Of a stretch of DNA of 64,000 bases, positions 26,402 to 34,767 are shown one piece after another. The number at the start of each line of letters is the position of its first letter. Within the stretch, counting starts at the first letter, position 1. The stretch spans positions 310,001 to 374,000 of the forward strand of contig NZ_FREV01000004.1 of assembly GCF_900143545.1 (NCBI RefSeq), in the 5' to 3' direction. Origin of the DNA: Loktanella sp. Alg231-35. Its GTDB lineage: Bacteria > Pseudomonadota > Alphaproteobacteria > Rhodobacterales > Rhodobacteraceae. The position numbers and the translations under genes were made by a program. Below the pieces are notes generated by a model. It was not told where the DNA came from and did no database searches. It saw nothing but the letters and a program-made list of their open reading frames with translations.

Positions 26402-27880
26402 ATGCTTGACGACACCACCAACCTCAAATCCATGCTGACGCGTCCCGATTTGGTCTGCGCGGAGGCATTTGTCGCAGGTAAATGGGTGCAGGCCGCCAGT
26501 GGCAAGACCTTTGATGTCACCAACCCCGCACGCGGCGATGTGATTGCCCAGGTGCCTGACCTGTCCCGCGAAGAAGTAGCAGAGGCCATCTCCGCCGCAG
26601 AAGTCGCCCGCAAACCTTGGGCCGCCCTTGCCGCAAAAGACCGCGCCAAGGTACTGCGCAAATGGTTTGATCTGATGATGGCCAATCATGAAGACCTTGC
26701 CATCATCATGACCGCCGAGCAGGGCAAACCGCTGGCAGAGGCGCGCGGCGAGGTCGCATATGGCGCGTCCTTCGTGGAATGGTTCGGCGAAGAGGCAAAG
26801 CGCATCTACGGTGAGACGATCCCCGGCCATATGCCGGACAAACGGATCACCGTCATCAAGCAGCCCATCGGAGTTGCTGCTGGCATCACCCCCTGGAATT
26901 TTCCCAATGCGATGATCGCGCGCAAGGTGGCGCCGGCCTTGGCGGCAGGGTGTTCCTTCGTGGCCCGGCCAGCCTCGCTGACGCCGCTTTCGGCGCTCGC
27001 CATGGCCAAACTGGGCGAAGAGGCGGGCATTCCAAAAGGTTTGCTGTCCGTTGTGACGTCGACTTCATCTTCGCAAGTCGGCAAGGAGTTCTGCGAGAAC
27101 CCGCTTGTGCGCAAGCTCACCTTCACAGGCTCAACAGAAGTAGGACGCATCCTGCTGAAACAGGCTGCAGATCAGGTCATGAAATGTTCGATGGAACTGG
27201 GCGGCAATGCGCCGTTCATTGTCTTTGATGATGCCGATCTGGATGCCGCTGTCGAAGGGGCTATTGCCTGCAAGTTCCGCAACAACGGGCAAACCTGCGT
27301 CTGCGCCAACCGTATTTATGTGCAAAAGGGCGTCTACGATGCCTTTGCCGCGAAGCTGAAGGTCGCAGTCGAAAACCTGCATGTTGGCGACGGCCTATCG
27401 GATGGCACAACGCTTGGCCCACTGATTGAACCGGCGGCTGTGGATAAGGTGCAGGAGCACCTTGATGATGCCTTGTCCAAAGGGGGCGAAATCCTGACAG
27501 GCGGCAAACCTCATGCCTATGGCGGGCAGTTCTTTGAGCCGACAATCGTGACCAATGCGACAACCGAAATGATGGTCAGTGTTGACGAAACCTTTGGCCC
27601 ATTTGCCCCGTTATTCATGTTTGAAGACGAAGACGATGTGATCGCCAAGGCCAATGACACAATCTTTGGCCTCGCCTCCTATTTCTATGCCAAGGACCTT
27701 AGCCGCGTGACCAAGGTCGCCGAAGCGCTGGAATACGGGATTGTCGGCGTGAACACCGGCATCATCTCAACCGAGGTGGCCCCATTTGGCGGGGTCAAAC
27801 AATCCGGTCTGGGCCGTGAAGGATCCAGCCATGGGATTGAGGATTATCTTGAGATGAAATACATCTGCACCTCAGTTTGA
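26402..27880 (+). CDS. gabD: NAD(P)-dependent succinate-semialdehyde dehydrogenase
   Basis: Oxidises succinate semialdehyde to succinate (492 residues, cytoplasm). The aldehyde dehydrogenase signature is complete: catalytic Glu in MELGGNAPFIVFDDADLD and catalytic Cys in NNGQTCVCANRIYVQ. The QTCVCANR version and the C-terminal GREGSSHGIEDYLEMKYIC are typical of the SSADH class. ATG at 26402 has GGAGG 5 bases upstream; an in-frame ATG 12 bases earlier would lack a ribosome-binding site. No GABA transaminase is next to it. A related semialdehyde could be the real substrate. Confidence 0.88.
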   Translation: MLDDTTNLKSMLTRPDLVCAEAFVAGKWVQAASGKTFDVTNPARGDVIAQVPDLSREEVAEAISAAEVARKPWAALAAKDRAKVLRKWFDLMMANHEDLAIIMTAEQGKPLAEARGEVAYGASFVEWFGEEAKRIYGETIPGHMPDKRITVIKQPIGVAAGITPWNFPNAMIARKVAPALAAGCSFVARPASLTPLSALAMAKLGEEAGIPKGLLSVVTSTSSSQVGKEFCENPLVRKLTFTGSTEVGRILLKQAADQVMKCSMELGGNAPFIVFDDADLDAAVEGAIACKFRNNGQTCVCANRIYVQKGVYDAFAAKLKVAVENLHVGDGLSDGTTLGPLIEPAAVDKVQEHLDDALSKGGEILTGGKPHAYGGQFFEPTIVTNATTEMMVSVDETFGPFAPLFMFEDEDDVIAKANDTIFGLASYFYAKDLSRVTKVAEALEYGIVGVNTGIISTEVAPFGGVKQSGLGREGSSHGIEDYLEMKYICTSV

Positions 27881-27914
27881 TACCGCAGGGCACGACAGCG
27901 CAAAGCGAGGATTG

Positions 27915-28883
27915 ATGGCCAAAGACCTTTATACTGTTGTTTCCACAATGAAAAATGAAGGGCCGTTCATTCTTGAATGGGTGGCCCACTACAAAACCCT
28001 TGGTTTTGACAACATCATCGTCTGCACCAATGATTGTACCGACCCCACCGTCGACATTCTGCAACGCTTGCAAGAAATGGGGCTGGTCGTCCAGCACAAC
28101 ACCATTGTGCGCGGAGGCGGCATTCACCGCAGTGCCCTGCGACAGGCGACCCGTCGTTATGACATTGTCATCGATGCAAAGTGGGTCTTTATCTGCGACA
28201 TTGATGAGTTCCTGAACGTCCATGTGGGGGATGGATCGGTCCGGGCGCTGGTTGCTGAAACAGGGGACAATGTCGACGTCATCTCAGTGCCGTGGCGCAA
28301 TTTCGGGCCTGACGGGCGTGAGGATTTCGTGGACGAACCGGTGACCGCGCAATTCACCAAGGGCGAATTGCCTTGGGATGCAAAGCTGCGACCCACCACA
28401 GGAAAATTCGTTAAATCACTTTATACCAATCAGGATAAATACCAGCGGGCAGGGTTGCACGCGCCGGTCGCCAAGAAAGAAATGGTGGATCAGATAGACT
28501 GGGTTCTGCCCGGAGGTGCGGCCTATGTCAAAAACGGCGAACGCACCAAGAACCCGCCCCTTTTTGAATTGGCTCAGGTCAACCATTACGCGCTGAAATC
28601 ACTTGATAGCTATCTGGTGCAGCGCGCGCGGGGCCGGGCCAACCACACCAGCCAAACCATCGGGATGGAGTATTGGGAGCGGTTCAATCACAACGATGAA
28701 ACCGATCTGACCATCAATCGCTATGCCAAGGCATCCAGCGCGCTATTGGCAGAACTGAAATCTGACAAGGTTCTGGCGGACCTGCATGAAAAAGCGGTCG
28801 ATTGGCATCGCCGCAAGGCGCTGTCACTCAAGATGGACCCAGATATGGATGGGTTGGTCGCATCGCTGAGGGCAGCACTCTGA
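27915..28883 (+). CDS. Glycosyltransferase family 2-like protein
   Basis: A 322-residue protein of the Glyco_tranf_2_4 type (GT92/GT2-like). It starts LYTVVSTMKNEGPFILEWVAHYKTLG, with NTP-sugar-binding residues, and has a DXD-like motif in VFICDIDEFLNV (about 96-107). It is usually involved in modifying surface polysaccharides or glycans; the sugar is not predictable. ATG at 27915 has GAGG upstream and is preferred to TTG at 27912. It follows gabD by 34 bases, and could be cotranscribed without obvious functional link. Confidence 0.82.
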   Translation: MAKDLYTVVSTMKNEGPFILEWVAHYKTLGFDNIIVCTNDCTDPTVDILQRLQEMGLVVQHNTIVRGGGIHRSALRQATRRYDIVIDAKWVFICDIDEFLNVHVGDGSVRALVAETGDNVDVISVPWRNFGPDGREDFVDEPVTAQFTKGELPWDAKLRPTTGKFVKSLYTNQDKYQRAGLHAPVAKKEMVDQIDWVLPGGAAYVKNGERTKNPPLFELAQVNHYALKSLDSYLVQRARGRANHTSQTIGMEYWERFNHNDETDLTINRYAKASSALLAELKSDKVLADLHEKAVDWHRRKALSLKMDPDMDGLVASLRAAL

Positions 28884-28947
28884 GGGTATTCGCACGGCGG
28901 GCGGGCAGCATCTGCAAAATTTTTGCCACTTCGCCAAGGATTGACCA

Positions 28948-28971
28948 ATGGCGTGCGTCCAACCACCGTGA
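28948..28971 (+). CDS. Seven-codon upstream ORF coupled to the sigma-factor start
   Basis: AAGGA (28936-28940) is followed after 7 bases by ATG and a 7-residue frame MACVQPP. Its TGA overlaps the ATG at 28971 (TGATG) of the ECF sigma gene, which has no ribosome-binding site of its own. The layout suggests that sigma-factor translation depends on reinitiation from this short leader. Inference from sequence only. Confidence 0.4.
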   Translation: MACVQPP

Positions 28972-29513
28972 TGCGCATGATGACAAACGATGAGGATTTG
29001 GCCGAAGCCGCCGCCGCCGGAGATGGCGTGGCGTTTGGAAGCCTGCTGGACCGGCACTATGATCGGCTGTTTGCGTTTTGCTTTCGTCTGACCGGATCAC
29101 GCAGTGAAGCCGAAGACCTCACACAGGATATCTGCGCGGCCTTGCCGGCGAAACTCGCCAGTTATCAGCGCCGCGCCAAGGTGACGACATGGCTCTACCG
29201 GGTTGCGGTCAATGCCGCCCATGATCGCAGGCGCAAGCGGGCGACTTATACAAAGGCCACCGAAGGCTGGGGTGATTGGGAGATCAACCGCACGGCCGCC
29301 AATCAGGAAACCGATGCGCAACTGGATTGGCTGACGGTCGCAATGAACCAGCTTGGCGATGACCTGCGCGACACGCTGGCGCTGGTGCTGGACGATATGA
29401 CCCATGCGCAGGCGGCGGATGTGCTGGGCATTTCGGAAGGCACCGTCAGTTGGCGCATCTCAGAGGCCAAGAAAATGCTGCGCGCGATCAAGCAAAAGGA
29501 GGACATGACATGA
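28971..29513 (+). CDS. ECF-type RNA polymerase sigma factor
   Basis: A sigma-70 family protein of about 180 residues. Region 2 (SLLDRHYDRLFAFCFRLTGSRSEAEDLTQDICA, then VTTWLYRVAVNAAHDRRRKR) and region 4 (AQAADVLGISEGTVSWRISEAKKMLR) are clear; region 1.1 and 3 are absent, as in ECF factors. The start is uncertain: ATG at 28971 is reached by the coupled leader, with Met at 28977 and 28980 as alternatives. The stop overlaps the downstream VWA gene start (ATGA). Pairing suggests the VWA membrane protein is its anti-sigma or effector. Confidence 0.87.
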   Translation: MRMMTNDEDLAEAAAAGDGVAFGSLLDRHYDRLFAFCFRLTGSRSEAEDLTQDICAALPAKLASYQRRAKVTTWLYRVAVNAAHDRRRKRATYTKATEGWGDWEINRTAANQETDAQLDWLTVAMNQLGDDLRDTLALVLDDMTHAQAADVLGISEGTVSWRISEAKKMLRAIKQKEDMT

Positions 29514-31594
29514 CCGATGACCTCGACGATCTGAAATCTATGATGGCGGACGCCACCCCGCGCCCGGATGCTGCGCGCCGTGCCGAAAACCTCGCACTTG
29601 CACAAAGAAACTTCGACGCACTCCAAGGATCACAGGGTGACGCACGTCCCACTGCTGGAACCGGCCCCAAGGGCCTCTGGACAGGAGTGAAGACGATGAT
29701 GAACGCAATGACATCCAAAGGCGGGCTGACCGCGACAACGGCACTGGTCGCCTGTGGTTTTCTGATCTTGACACCGCAAGGGCAGGGTTTGCTGCGTCCG
29801 CCGTCACCGCCGCAGATCACAATGACAGAGTTTGATGGGACACTGCGTGGTCCGGTCGTTACAGAAACAGCCGTTGGCGAGATGCAAACAGCAGATGACG
29901 CCCCAGTTTCTGCAGTTCGGGAAGAAACCGCGCTCAAGACGCCAGCGACTGACCTAGCGTTCGAGAATTCCTCCGATACGGCAGAGGCAATGGCGTCTGA
30001 TGCGGCGCCTCAGCTATCGGCATCGCCTCTGATCGACGCGCTCGAAGTGGCCCCGCCTGCCCCTCAGGACGAGATCGCAGAGAGCATTGCCTCAACCACA
30101 ACGCGGATGCGAGTGGCTGGACAGGTCGCACCAACCGAAGCCATGCCAACTGCCCCTGCAGCCGTCACTCCAAAAGATGATTACCGCGTCGCGCCAACCC
30201 CTGACACCGAAGCCTTCGCCAACGCAGATAGCAACCCGCTGCAAATCACAGCTGAAACCCCGGTCTCAACCTTTTCAATCGATGTCGACACGGCCTCATA
30301 TGCTGTGGTCCGGTCGTCCCTGATGCGGGGTCAACTGCCCCCATCAGAGGCCGTGAGGATTGAGGAGCTAATCAACTACTTCCCTTATGATTATGCCGCA
30401 CCTGATACGAATGAAGCCCCCTTCCGGCCTACCGTGTCAACGTTTCAGACCCCTTGGAACGCGGACACCCAACTGGTCCACATCGCCTTGCAAGGCCAGA
30501 TGCCTGCGATTGCAGATCGTTCCCCGCTGAACCTTGTTTTTCTGATCGACACATCCGGGTCCATGGATGACCCAGCAAAGCTGCCGTTGCTGAAACAGTC
30601 CTTTCGGTTGATGCTTGACCAGCTGCGCCCCGAAGATGAGGTGGCGATCGTCGAATATGCGGGCAGTGCCGGGCAGGTGCTTGCACCGACCGCCGCATCG
30701 GAGCGGACAACAATTTTGCGCGCGATCCAGTCACTTGGGGCCGGCGGGTCAACCAATGGCCAAGGCGGATTAGAGCAGGCCTACAGCGTGGCCGAGGGCA
30801 TGGCCGAAAACGGTGAGGTCAGCCGAATCATTCTGGCCACCGACGGTGATTTCAACGTGGGTCTGAGCGATCCAAGTGCATTGACCGACTTTATCGCGGA
30901 CAAGCGCGAAACGGGCACCTATCTGAGTGTGCTGGGCTTTGGCCGTGGCAATCTGGACGATGCCACGATGCAGGCGCTGGCACAGAACGGGAATGGCACG
31001 GCGGCCTATATCGACACGCTGTCTGAGGCACAAAAAGTACTGGTTGATCAACTATCCGGTGCGCTTTTCCCGATTGCAGGCGATGTGAAGGTGCAGGTTG
31101 AGTTCAACTCCGCCCAGATCGCTGAATACCGCCTGATTGGCTATGAAACACGGGCCTTGCGCCGGGAAGACTTCAACAATGATGCGGTAGATGCAGGAGA
31201 GCTTGGCGCCGGGCATTCCGTCACGGCGATTTACGAGGTGACCCCGGTAGGCAGCCCTGCACAGCTTAGCGATCCACTACGCTATGCCCCTGCCGCAACT
31301 GTAGCTGGTTCGGACGAGTTGGGCTTTCTCAAGCTGCGCTATAAGGCGCCGGGTGAGGCCGTCAGCCAGTTGATCCAGACACCGATCCGGCAAGCGGGTG
31401 GGCCGGACAGCGAGGCAAATTTCGCCACGGCCGTTGCAGGGTTCGGACAGCTTTTGCGGAACCCACAGTATCTGGGTGATTGGGGTTATGATGAGGCGAT
31501 TGCCTTGGCAGCAGCGAACCGTGGTGAAGATGCCTTTGGCTATCGGACCGAGGCTGTGCAATTGATGCGTCTGGCCCAAAGCCTGTCGGAATAG
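29510..31594 (+). CDS. Membrane VWA-domain protein (YfbK-like) paired with the sigma factor
   Basis: A 694-residue protein. The N-terminal 70 residues (MTDDLDDLKSMMADATPRPD...) are cytoplasmic, charged and anti-sigma-like. One helix at about 72-88 (LTATTALVACGFLILTP) precedes a long Ala/Pro/Thr-rich periplasmic linker. Then come the vWA N-terminal domain (about 250-320), a VWA domain with intact MIDAS DTSGSMDD, and a DUF3520-like C-terminal region. ATG at 29510 has AGGAGG 7 bases upstream. The topology would let an extracytoplasmic VWA sensor signal to the sigma factor through the N-terminus; this is inference. Confidence 0.85.
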   Translation: MTDDLDDLKSMMADATPRPDAARRAENLALAQRNFDALQGSQGDARPTAGTGPKGLWTGVKTMMNAMTSKGGLTATTALVACGFLILTPQGQGLLRPPSPPQITMTEFDGTLRGPVVTETAVGEMQTADDAPVSAVREETALKTPATDLAFENSSDTAEAMASDAAPQLSASPLIDALEVAPPAPQDEIAESIASTTTRMRVAGQVAPTEAMPTAPAAVTPKDDYRVAPTPDTEAFANADSNPLQITAETPVSTFSIDVDTASYAVVRSSLMRGQLPPSEAVRIEELINYFPYDYAAPDTNEAPFRPTVSTFQTPWNADTQLVHIALQGQMPAIADRSPLNLVFLIDTSGSMDDPAKLPLLKQSFRLMLDQLRPEDEVAIVEYAGSAGQVLAPTAASERTTILRAIQSLGAGGSTNGQGGLEQAYSVAEGMAENGEVSRIILATDGDFNVGLSDPSALTDFIADKRETGTYLSVLGFGRGNLDDATMQALAQNGNGTAAYIDTLSEAQKVLVDQLSGALFPIAGDVKVQVEFNSAQIAEYRLIGYETRALRREDFNNDAVDAGELGAGHSVTAIYEVTPVGSPAQLSDPLRYAPAATVAGSDELGFLKLRYKAPGEAVSQLIQTPIRQAGGPDSEANFATAVAGFGQLLRNPQYLGDWGYDEAIALAAANRGEDAFGYRTEAVQLMRLAQSLSE

Positions 31595-31604
31595 AAGCAA
31601 CAAT

Positions 31605-31628
31605 TAAGGTGGATCATGATCCACCTTA
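31605..31628. terminator. 24-base perfect palindrome between convergent genes
   Basis: TAAGGTGGATCA and its exact complement meet at the centre. It lies 11 bases after the VWA stop and includes the stop codon of the serine hydrolase gene on the other strand. There is no T-run, so it is either a weak bidirectional terminator or an RNA-stabilising 3' end. Confidence 0.6.
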
Positions 31629-32633
31629 CCCCATCTGCTGCTGTGCCAATGGCAGAATCTGGCGCGCAATCAAGCGCTGCAAATCTCCAAAATGACCGCC
31701 ACTGCGCGCAGGCCGCGTGGGATCTGATGTAATCACTGCCGTCAACGCAACATCAGGGGCCACACAGATGATCTGTCCGCCGTATCCCCGCGCCAAAGCG
31801 TAGTTCACGCCCGCCCCTTGGCCCAAAAACCAACCATACCCATAATTCAACCCGGAAAACGCAGACCGTGTGCGGCGCTGCATGGAACGTTCTACCCAAT
31901 CAGCGCTCAAGACCTGCGCACCAAGATAGCGCCCGTTCCGACGATACATCTCACCAAAGCGCGCCATGGCTTCAAGCGTAAGCGCCATTTCATTGCCGCC
32001 CAGATAACGGCCTTGTGGATCGCGGGTCCATGCGGGGATTTCAAATCCCAACGGATCACCTAGGCGCTGGCGAGCGAGGTCCAGCAGCGACTGCCCTGAC
32101 ACCTCTGACAAGATCGCACCCAGCACGTGAAACGACCCGGTGGAATAGAGCATCCGCGAACCCGGTTCAGCCACAAATGGACGGCTGAGCGCGTCGGCCA
32201 CCCAATCACGGCTGTTGACCCAAGGCCCATAGTTGGTCCCCGACGTGCGTTCCAACCCGGCCTGCATGGTGATCAGGTTTTTGATGGTGATATCCGCCAC
32301 ACGCGGGTCAGCGTCGCGGGGAATAAGGCGCGGAGCCGTTTGCCCCACAGTGGCGTCGAGTGACGGCAACTCTTTGCGATCAAGAGCCGCGCCGGTCAGC
32401 GCCGCAACAAAGGTCTTTGAAACTGATTTGATCGGGACAGGCCGATTGATGTTGGGGCCGCGAAAGACCTCTGACAGAACGGTCAGACCGGAATGCCGGA
32501 CCAAGATGGCGCGGCATTGATCAAGGCTGCGCGCAGCGTCGGCGACATCAGCCCAAGCCGTGCCTTGCGCAATCGCGGGTGTTGCCAAGACCGCGCATCC
32601 GCATGCCAGAAAACTCCGTCGATCCATCACCAT
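31626..32633 (-). CDS. Tat-exported serine hydrolase (class C beta-lactamase fold)
   Basis: A 335-residue periplasmic enzyme. The N-terminus has a twin-arginine motif MDRRSFLACGCAVLATPAIAQG. The beta-lactamase/transpeptidase fold carries SVSKTF (SxxK, catalytic Ser about 70) and YST in MLYSTGSFH in place of the YxN motif. The third KTG/HxG box appears as RGYGG. The Tyr-X-Asn Asn is replaced by Thr, so true beta-lactamase activity is doubtful and an esterase or peptidase role is likelier. Start ATG 32633 or 32627. It follows the yafY-like regulator on the same strand. Confidence 0.85.
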   Translation of the reverse strand: MVMDRRSFLACGCAVLATPAIAQGTAWADVADAARSLDQCRAILVRHSGLTVLSEVFRGPNINRPVPIKSVSKTFVAALTGAALDRKELPSLDATVGQTAPRLIPRDADPRVADITIKNLITMQAGLERTSGTNYGPWVNSRDWVADALSRPFVAEPGSRMLYSTGSFHVLGAILSEVSGQSLLDLARQRLGDPLGFEIPAWTRDPQGRYLGGNEMALTLEAMARFGEMYRRNGRYLGAQVLSADWVERSMQRRTRSAFSGLNYGYGWFLGQGAGVNYALARGYGGQIICVAPDVALTAVITSDPTRPARSGGHFGDLQRLIARQILPLAQQQMG

Positions 32634-32710
32634 TCATCAAACCCAACCGTCTTACCAACCTAGGCTTACGTCATGATGTCCCAAAAGCCACCCTACACTT
32701 TTGTGAAGCT

Positions 32711-33394
32711 TCAGTGCTTGTAGGCACCGCTGTCGTAGAACGCCCGCAGGGTTTGATGTTTCTCGGGGCGGAACCGATCCAGCTCGGAAACGGCTGTAAT
32801 CCGATCCAATCGAAACATCCGAAAATCATCGCGCAATTCGCACCAGCAAACGGCCGTCCAGACCTTGCCCCAGAACCACACACCCAAAGGCCGAACAACG
32901 CGGGCCGTCTGGCGTCCTTGTTCATCCTCATAGGTCATGTCCAGACGGGTTTGACTTTCCGACGCCGCCTCAAACCGGTCAAGGTGATCACGCCAATTGC
33001 CCCGCGTCCACGGCATGTCCATGACATGCACATTCACCTGCCCTGCCTGCTGCCGGGCGGCGGCAGGCAGCACTGCGTCGATCTTGACCAAGGCTTCTTG
33101 TGCTGCCGCCGCCATTTTGGTGCCACCCCATGTCTGCAAAATCCGGGCAGCGGCAACCAAAGCCACGATTTCATCCTGATTGAACATCAGCGGTGGCAAA
33201 TCATAGCCGTCACGCATCAGATATCCGACACCTGCTTCACCTTCGATGGGCACACCTGATCCGATCAGATGCGCTATATCGCGGTAGATCGTGCGCGGCG
33301 TAACTTCCAATTTTTCGGCCAACTGTGCCGCCGTGGTCAGCCGACCGCCCCGCAGGAACTGCAATATCTGAAAAAGGCGGTCGGCGCGGCGCAT
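32711..33394 (-). CDS. WYL-domain (YafY family) transcriptional regulator
   Basis: A 227-residue DNA-binding protein. N-terminal HTH_11 (MRRADRLFQILQFLRGG...LAEKLEVTPRTIYRDI) is followed by a WYL domain that binds small ligands or nucleic acids, with the GVGYLMRDGYDLPPLMFNQDEI segment typical of the family. Its ATG directly follows the VOC stop (TAA-ATG), so the two form an operon. The dyad at 33810-33829 upstream of the VOC gene is a likely operator for this regulator (inference). Confidence 0.88.
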   Translation of the reverse strand: MRRADRLFQILQFLRGGRLTTAAQLAEKLEVTPRTIYRDIAHLIGSGVPIEGEAGVGYLMRDGYDLPPLMFNQDEIVALVAAARILQTWGGTKMAAAAQEALVKIDAVLPAAARQQAGQVNVHVMDMPWTRGNWRDHLDRFEAASESQTRLDMTYEDEQGRQTARVVRPLGVWFWGKVWTAVCWCELRDDFRMFRLDRITAVSELDRFRPEKHQTLRAFYDSGAYKH

Positions 33395-33760
33395 TTAGCC
33401 TGCGGCCTCAAACAACCCGATGGAGTTGCCATCAAGGTCCTTGGCATAGGCAAATCTCCCAGCGGGGATCGCAATCGGCGGGCTGACAACCTCGCCGCCT
33501 GCTTTGGTGCAACGGGCAATGCCATCTTCAAGGGTGCCTTCAACGCCCAGATGAATGGTGTTCCCGCTATCGGGCGCAGGCTTGCCAGGGTAAAGATGTG
33601 CCCCAGCTGTGTTCTCCAAACCACCCAGCGTGGCCATAGGGTTGGGGCCAGAATTGTCGATCGTCATGTCGTAGCCAAAGACCTCATTATAGAAGGCCAC
33701 AGACTTTTCCATGTCAGTGACAGGGATTTCGCCCCAAACGATAATTGCACGGTCAGCCAT
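33395..33760 (-). CDS. VOC family (glyoxalase/bleomycin resistance-like) protein
   Basis: A 121-residue protein of the vicinal oxygen chelate fold: WGEIPVTDMEKSVAFYNEVFGYD at the start, a metal-site His in IHLGVEG, and Asp-Leu-Asp-Gly-Asn-Ser-Ile-Gly-Leu-Phe at the end with the expected acidic ligand. A metal-dependent enzyme or binding protein; the substrate is unknown. The first gene of a VOC-yafY unit. Confidence 0.87.
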   Translation of the reverse strand: MADRAIIVWGEIPVTDMEKSVAFYNEVFGYDMTIDNSGPNPMATLGGLENTAGAHLYPGKPAPDSGNTIHLGVEGTLEDGIARCTKAGGEVVSPPIAIPAGRFAYAKDLDGNSIGLFEAAG

Positions 33761-33809
33761 ATCTCATCTCCCTACGAATTGGTTGATGAAGACGTTTAAT
33801 CATACCCCT

Positions 33810-33829
33810 GCTGACAGCGTTATGTCAGC
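33810..33829. promoter_or_regulatory. Inverted repeat, candidate operator of the VOC-yafY operon
   Basis: Arms GCTGACA and TGTCAGC are separated by GCGTTA, 50 bases upstream of the VOC start codon. TGACA-N6-TGTCA dyads are what a dimeric HTH_11 regulator would bind, so autoregulation by the downstream WYL protein is likely but untested. Sequence from about 33830 to 34047 holds no gene I can support. Confidence 0.55.
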
Positions 33830-34047
33830 ATGTTTTCAGGAGGGGTTGGAAATCCACTCAGGCCGCCCGTGGTTCTCTGACGTGGCTTGTCCTCGCGGGA
33901 CACCCGCATCTGGAGCGCTGGCAAGTGCATGTGAACCGCACCGCCATGCATGCAACACCGTTACTGCGCTGGTCATTGACGTGGCGTCGGCATTGCCTGA
34001 CGTTTGGGTCAATCATATCTTGACCTCACATCATTTGGGAGGCCGAC

Positions 34048-34767
34048 ATGATCGCAACTTTGCGTGTTTTGATGCATATGGGCAGTTTGCAACGGCTTTC
34101 GCCGTTTTGGCTGGCTGCTCTTGTCTGCTTTGTCGTGTTCTTTTCGCCCTGGATGATCCTGGCGGTCGTCTATGGCGCCATCGTCCAGTTCTTTGTTGAA
34201 TATGCGATGCACCGTTTTCTGCTGCACCGCGAACCGCCCACCGATCAGGGCGTGTTCAACACGCTTTACCGCAGCCACATCGGCCATCATGAATTTCCGT
34301 CGGATGCAGAGTTCTTTACCGGCGATGATCATTGGTATCCGGTGCGCTTTGGCCTGCTGTCGGTTGCGCTGCACACGATCGTGCTTTGGCCGTTTGTGGG
34401 GCTTTCTGCGGCGGCCCTCTTTGCCTTTGTGGCACTGTTTCTGGGATCAGTTTGCGCATTCGCTTTCTATGAATACTGCCACACACTGGCGCATCTCAAC
34501 GTCAAGAAAGGTTGGCTTGGCCAGCGGATCACCCGCACCCATCTGGCCCATCATTTTCAGGACCATGAAGCGACATTCCACGTCAGCTTTGGCATGGGAT
34601 GGATTGACCGTTTGATGGGCACGCCGCATGATCCAGAGGCTGCCCGCGCCCGCTATGACCGAGAGACGATCCTGTCGATGGGCATGGACCCCGAAGACCT
34701 GCGCCTAGTCACTGCGCGCAAGGCTTATGGCGTCAAAAAAATGCCACGCAACGCAAAGCGCGCTTGA
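34048..34767 (+). CDS. Sterol desaturase/fatty acid hydroxylase family protein
   Basis: A 239-residue integral membrane di-iron enzyme with four or five helices and all histidine clusters: HRFLLH, HIGHHEF, HTLAHLN and HLAHHFQDH. Members hydroxylate or desaturate lipids, carotenoids or sterols; the substrate here is unknown (2-hydroxylation of fatty acids or ornithine lipid acyl chains are possibilities). ATG at 34048 has GGGAGG 8 bases upstream. Its stop abuts the convergent DUF1285 stop. Confidence 0.85.
   Translation: MIATLRVLMHMGSLQRLSPFWLAALVCFVVFFSPWMILAVVYGAIVQFFVEYAMHRFLLHREPPTDQGVFNTLYRSHIGHHEFPSDAEFFTGDDHWYPVRFGLLSVALHTIVLWPFVGLSAAALFAFVALFLGSVCAFAFYEYCHTLAHLNVKKGWLGQRITRTHLAHHFQDHEATFHVSFGMGWIDRLMGTPHDPEAARARYDRETILSMGMDPEDLRLVTARKAYGVKKMPRNAKRA

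Noticed and set aside
33711-34199. 162-codon plus-strand frame crossing from the VOC gene into the hydroxylase gene
   Set aside because: Overlaps two supported genes in other frames and shows no coding-like features.
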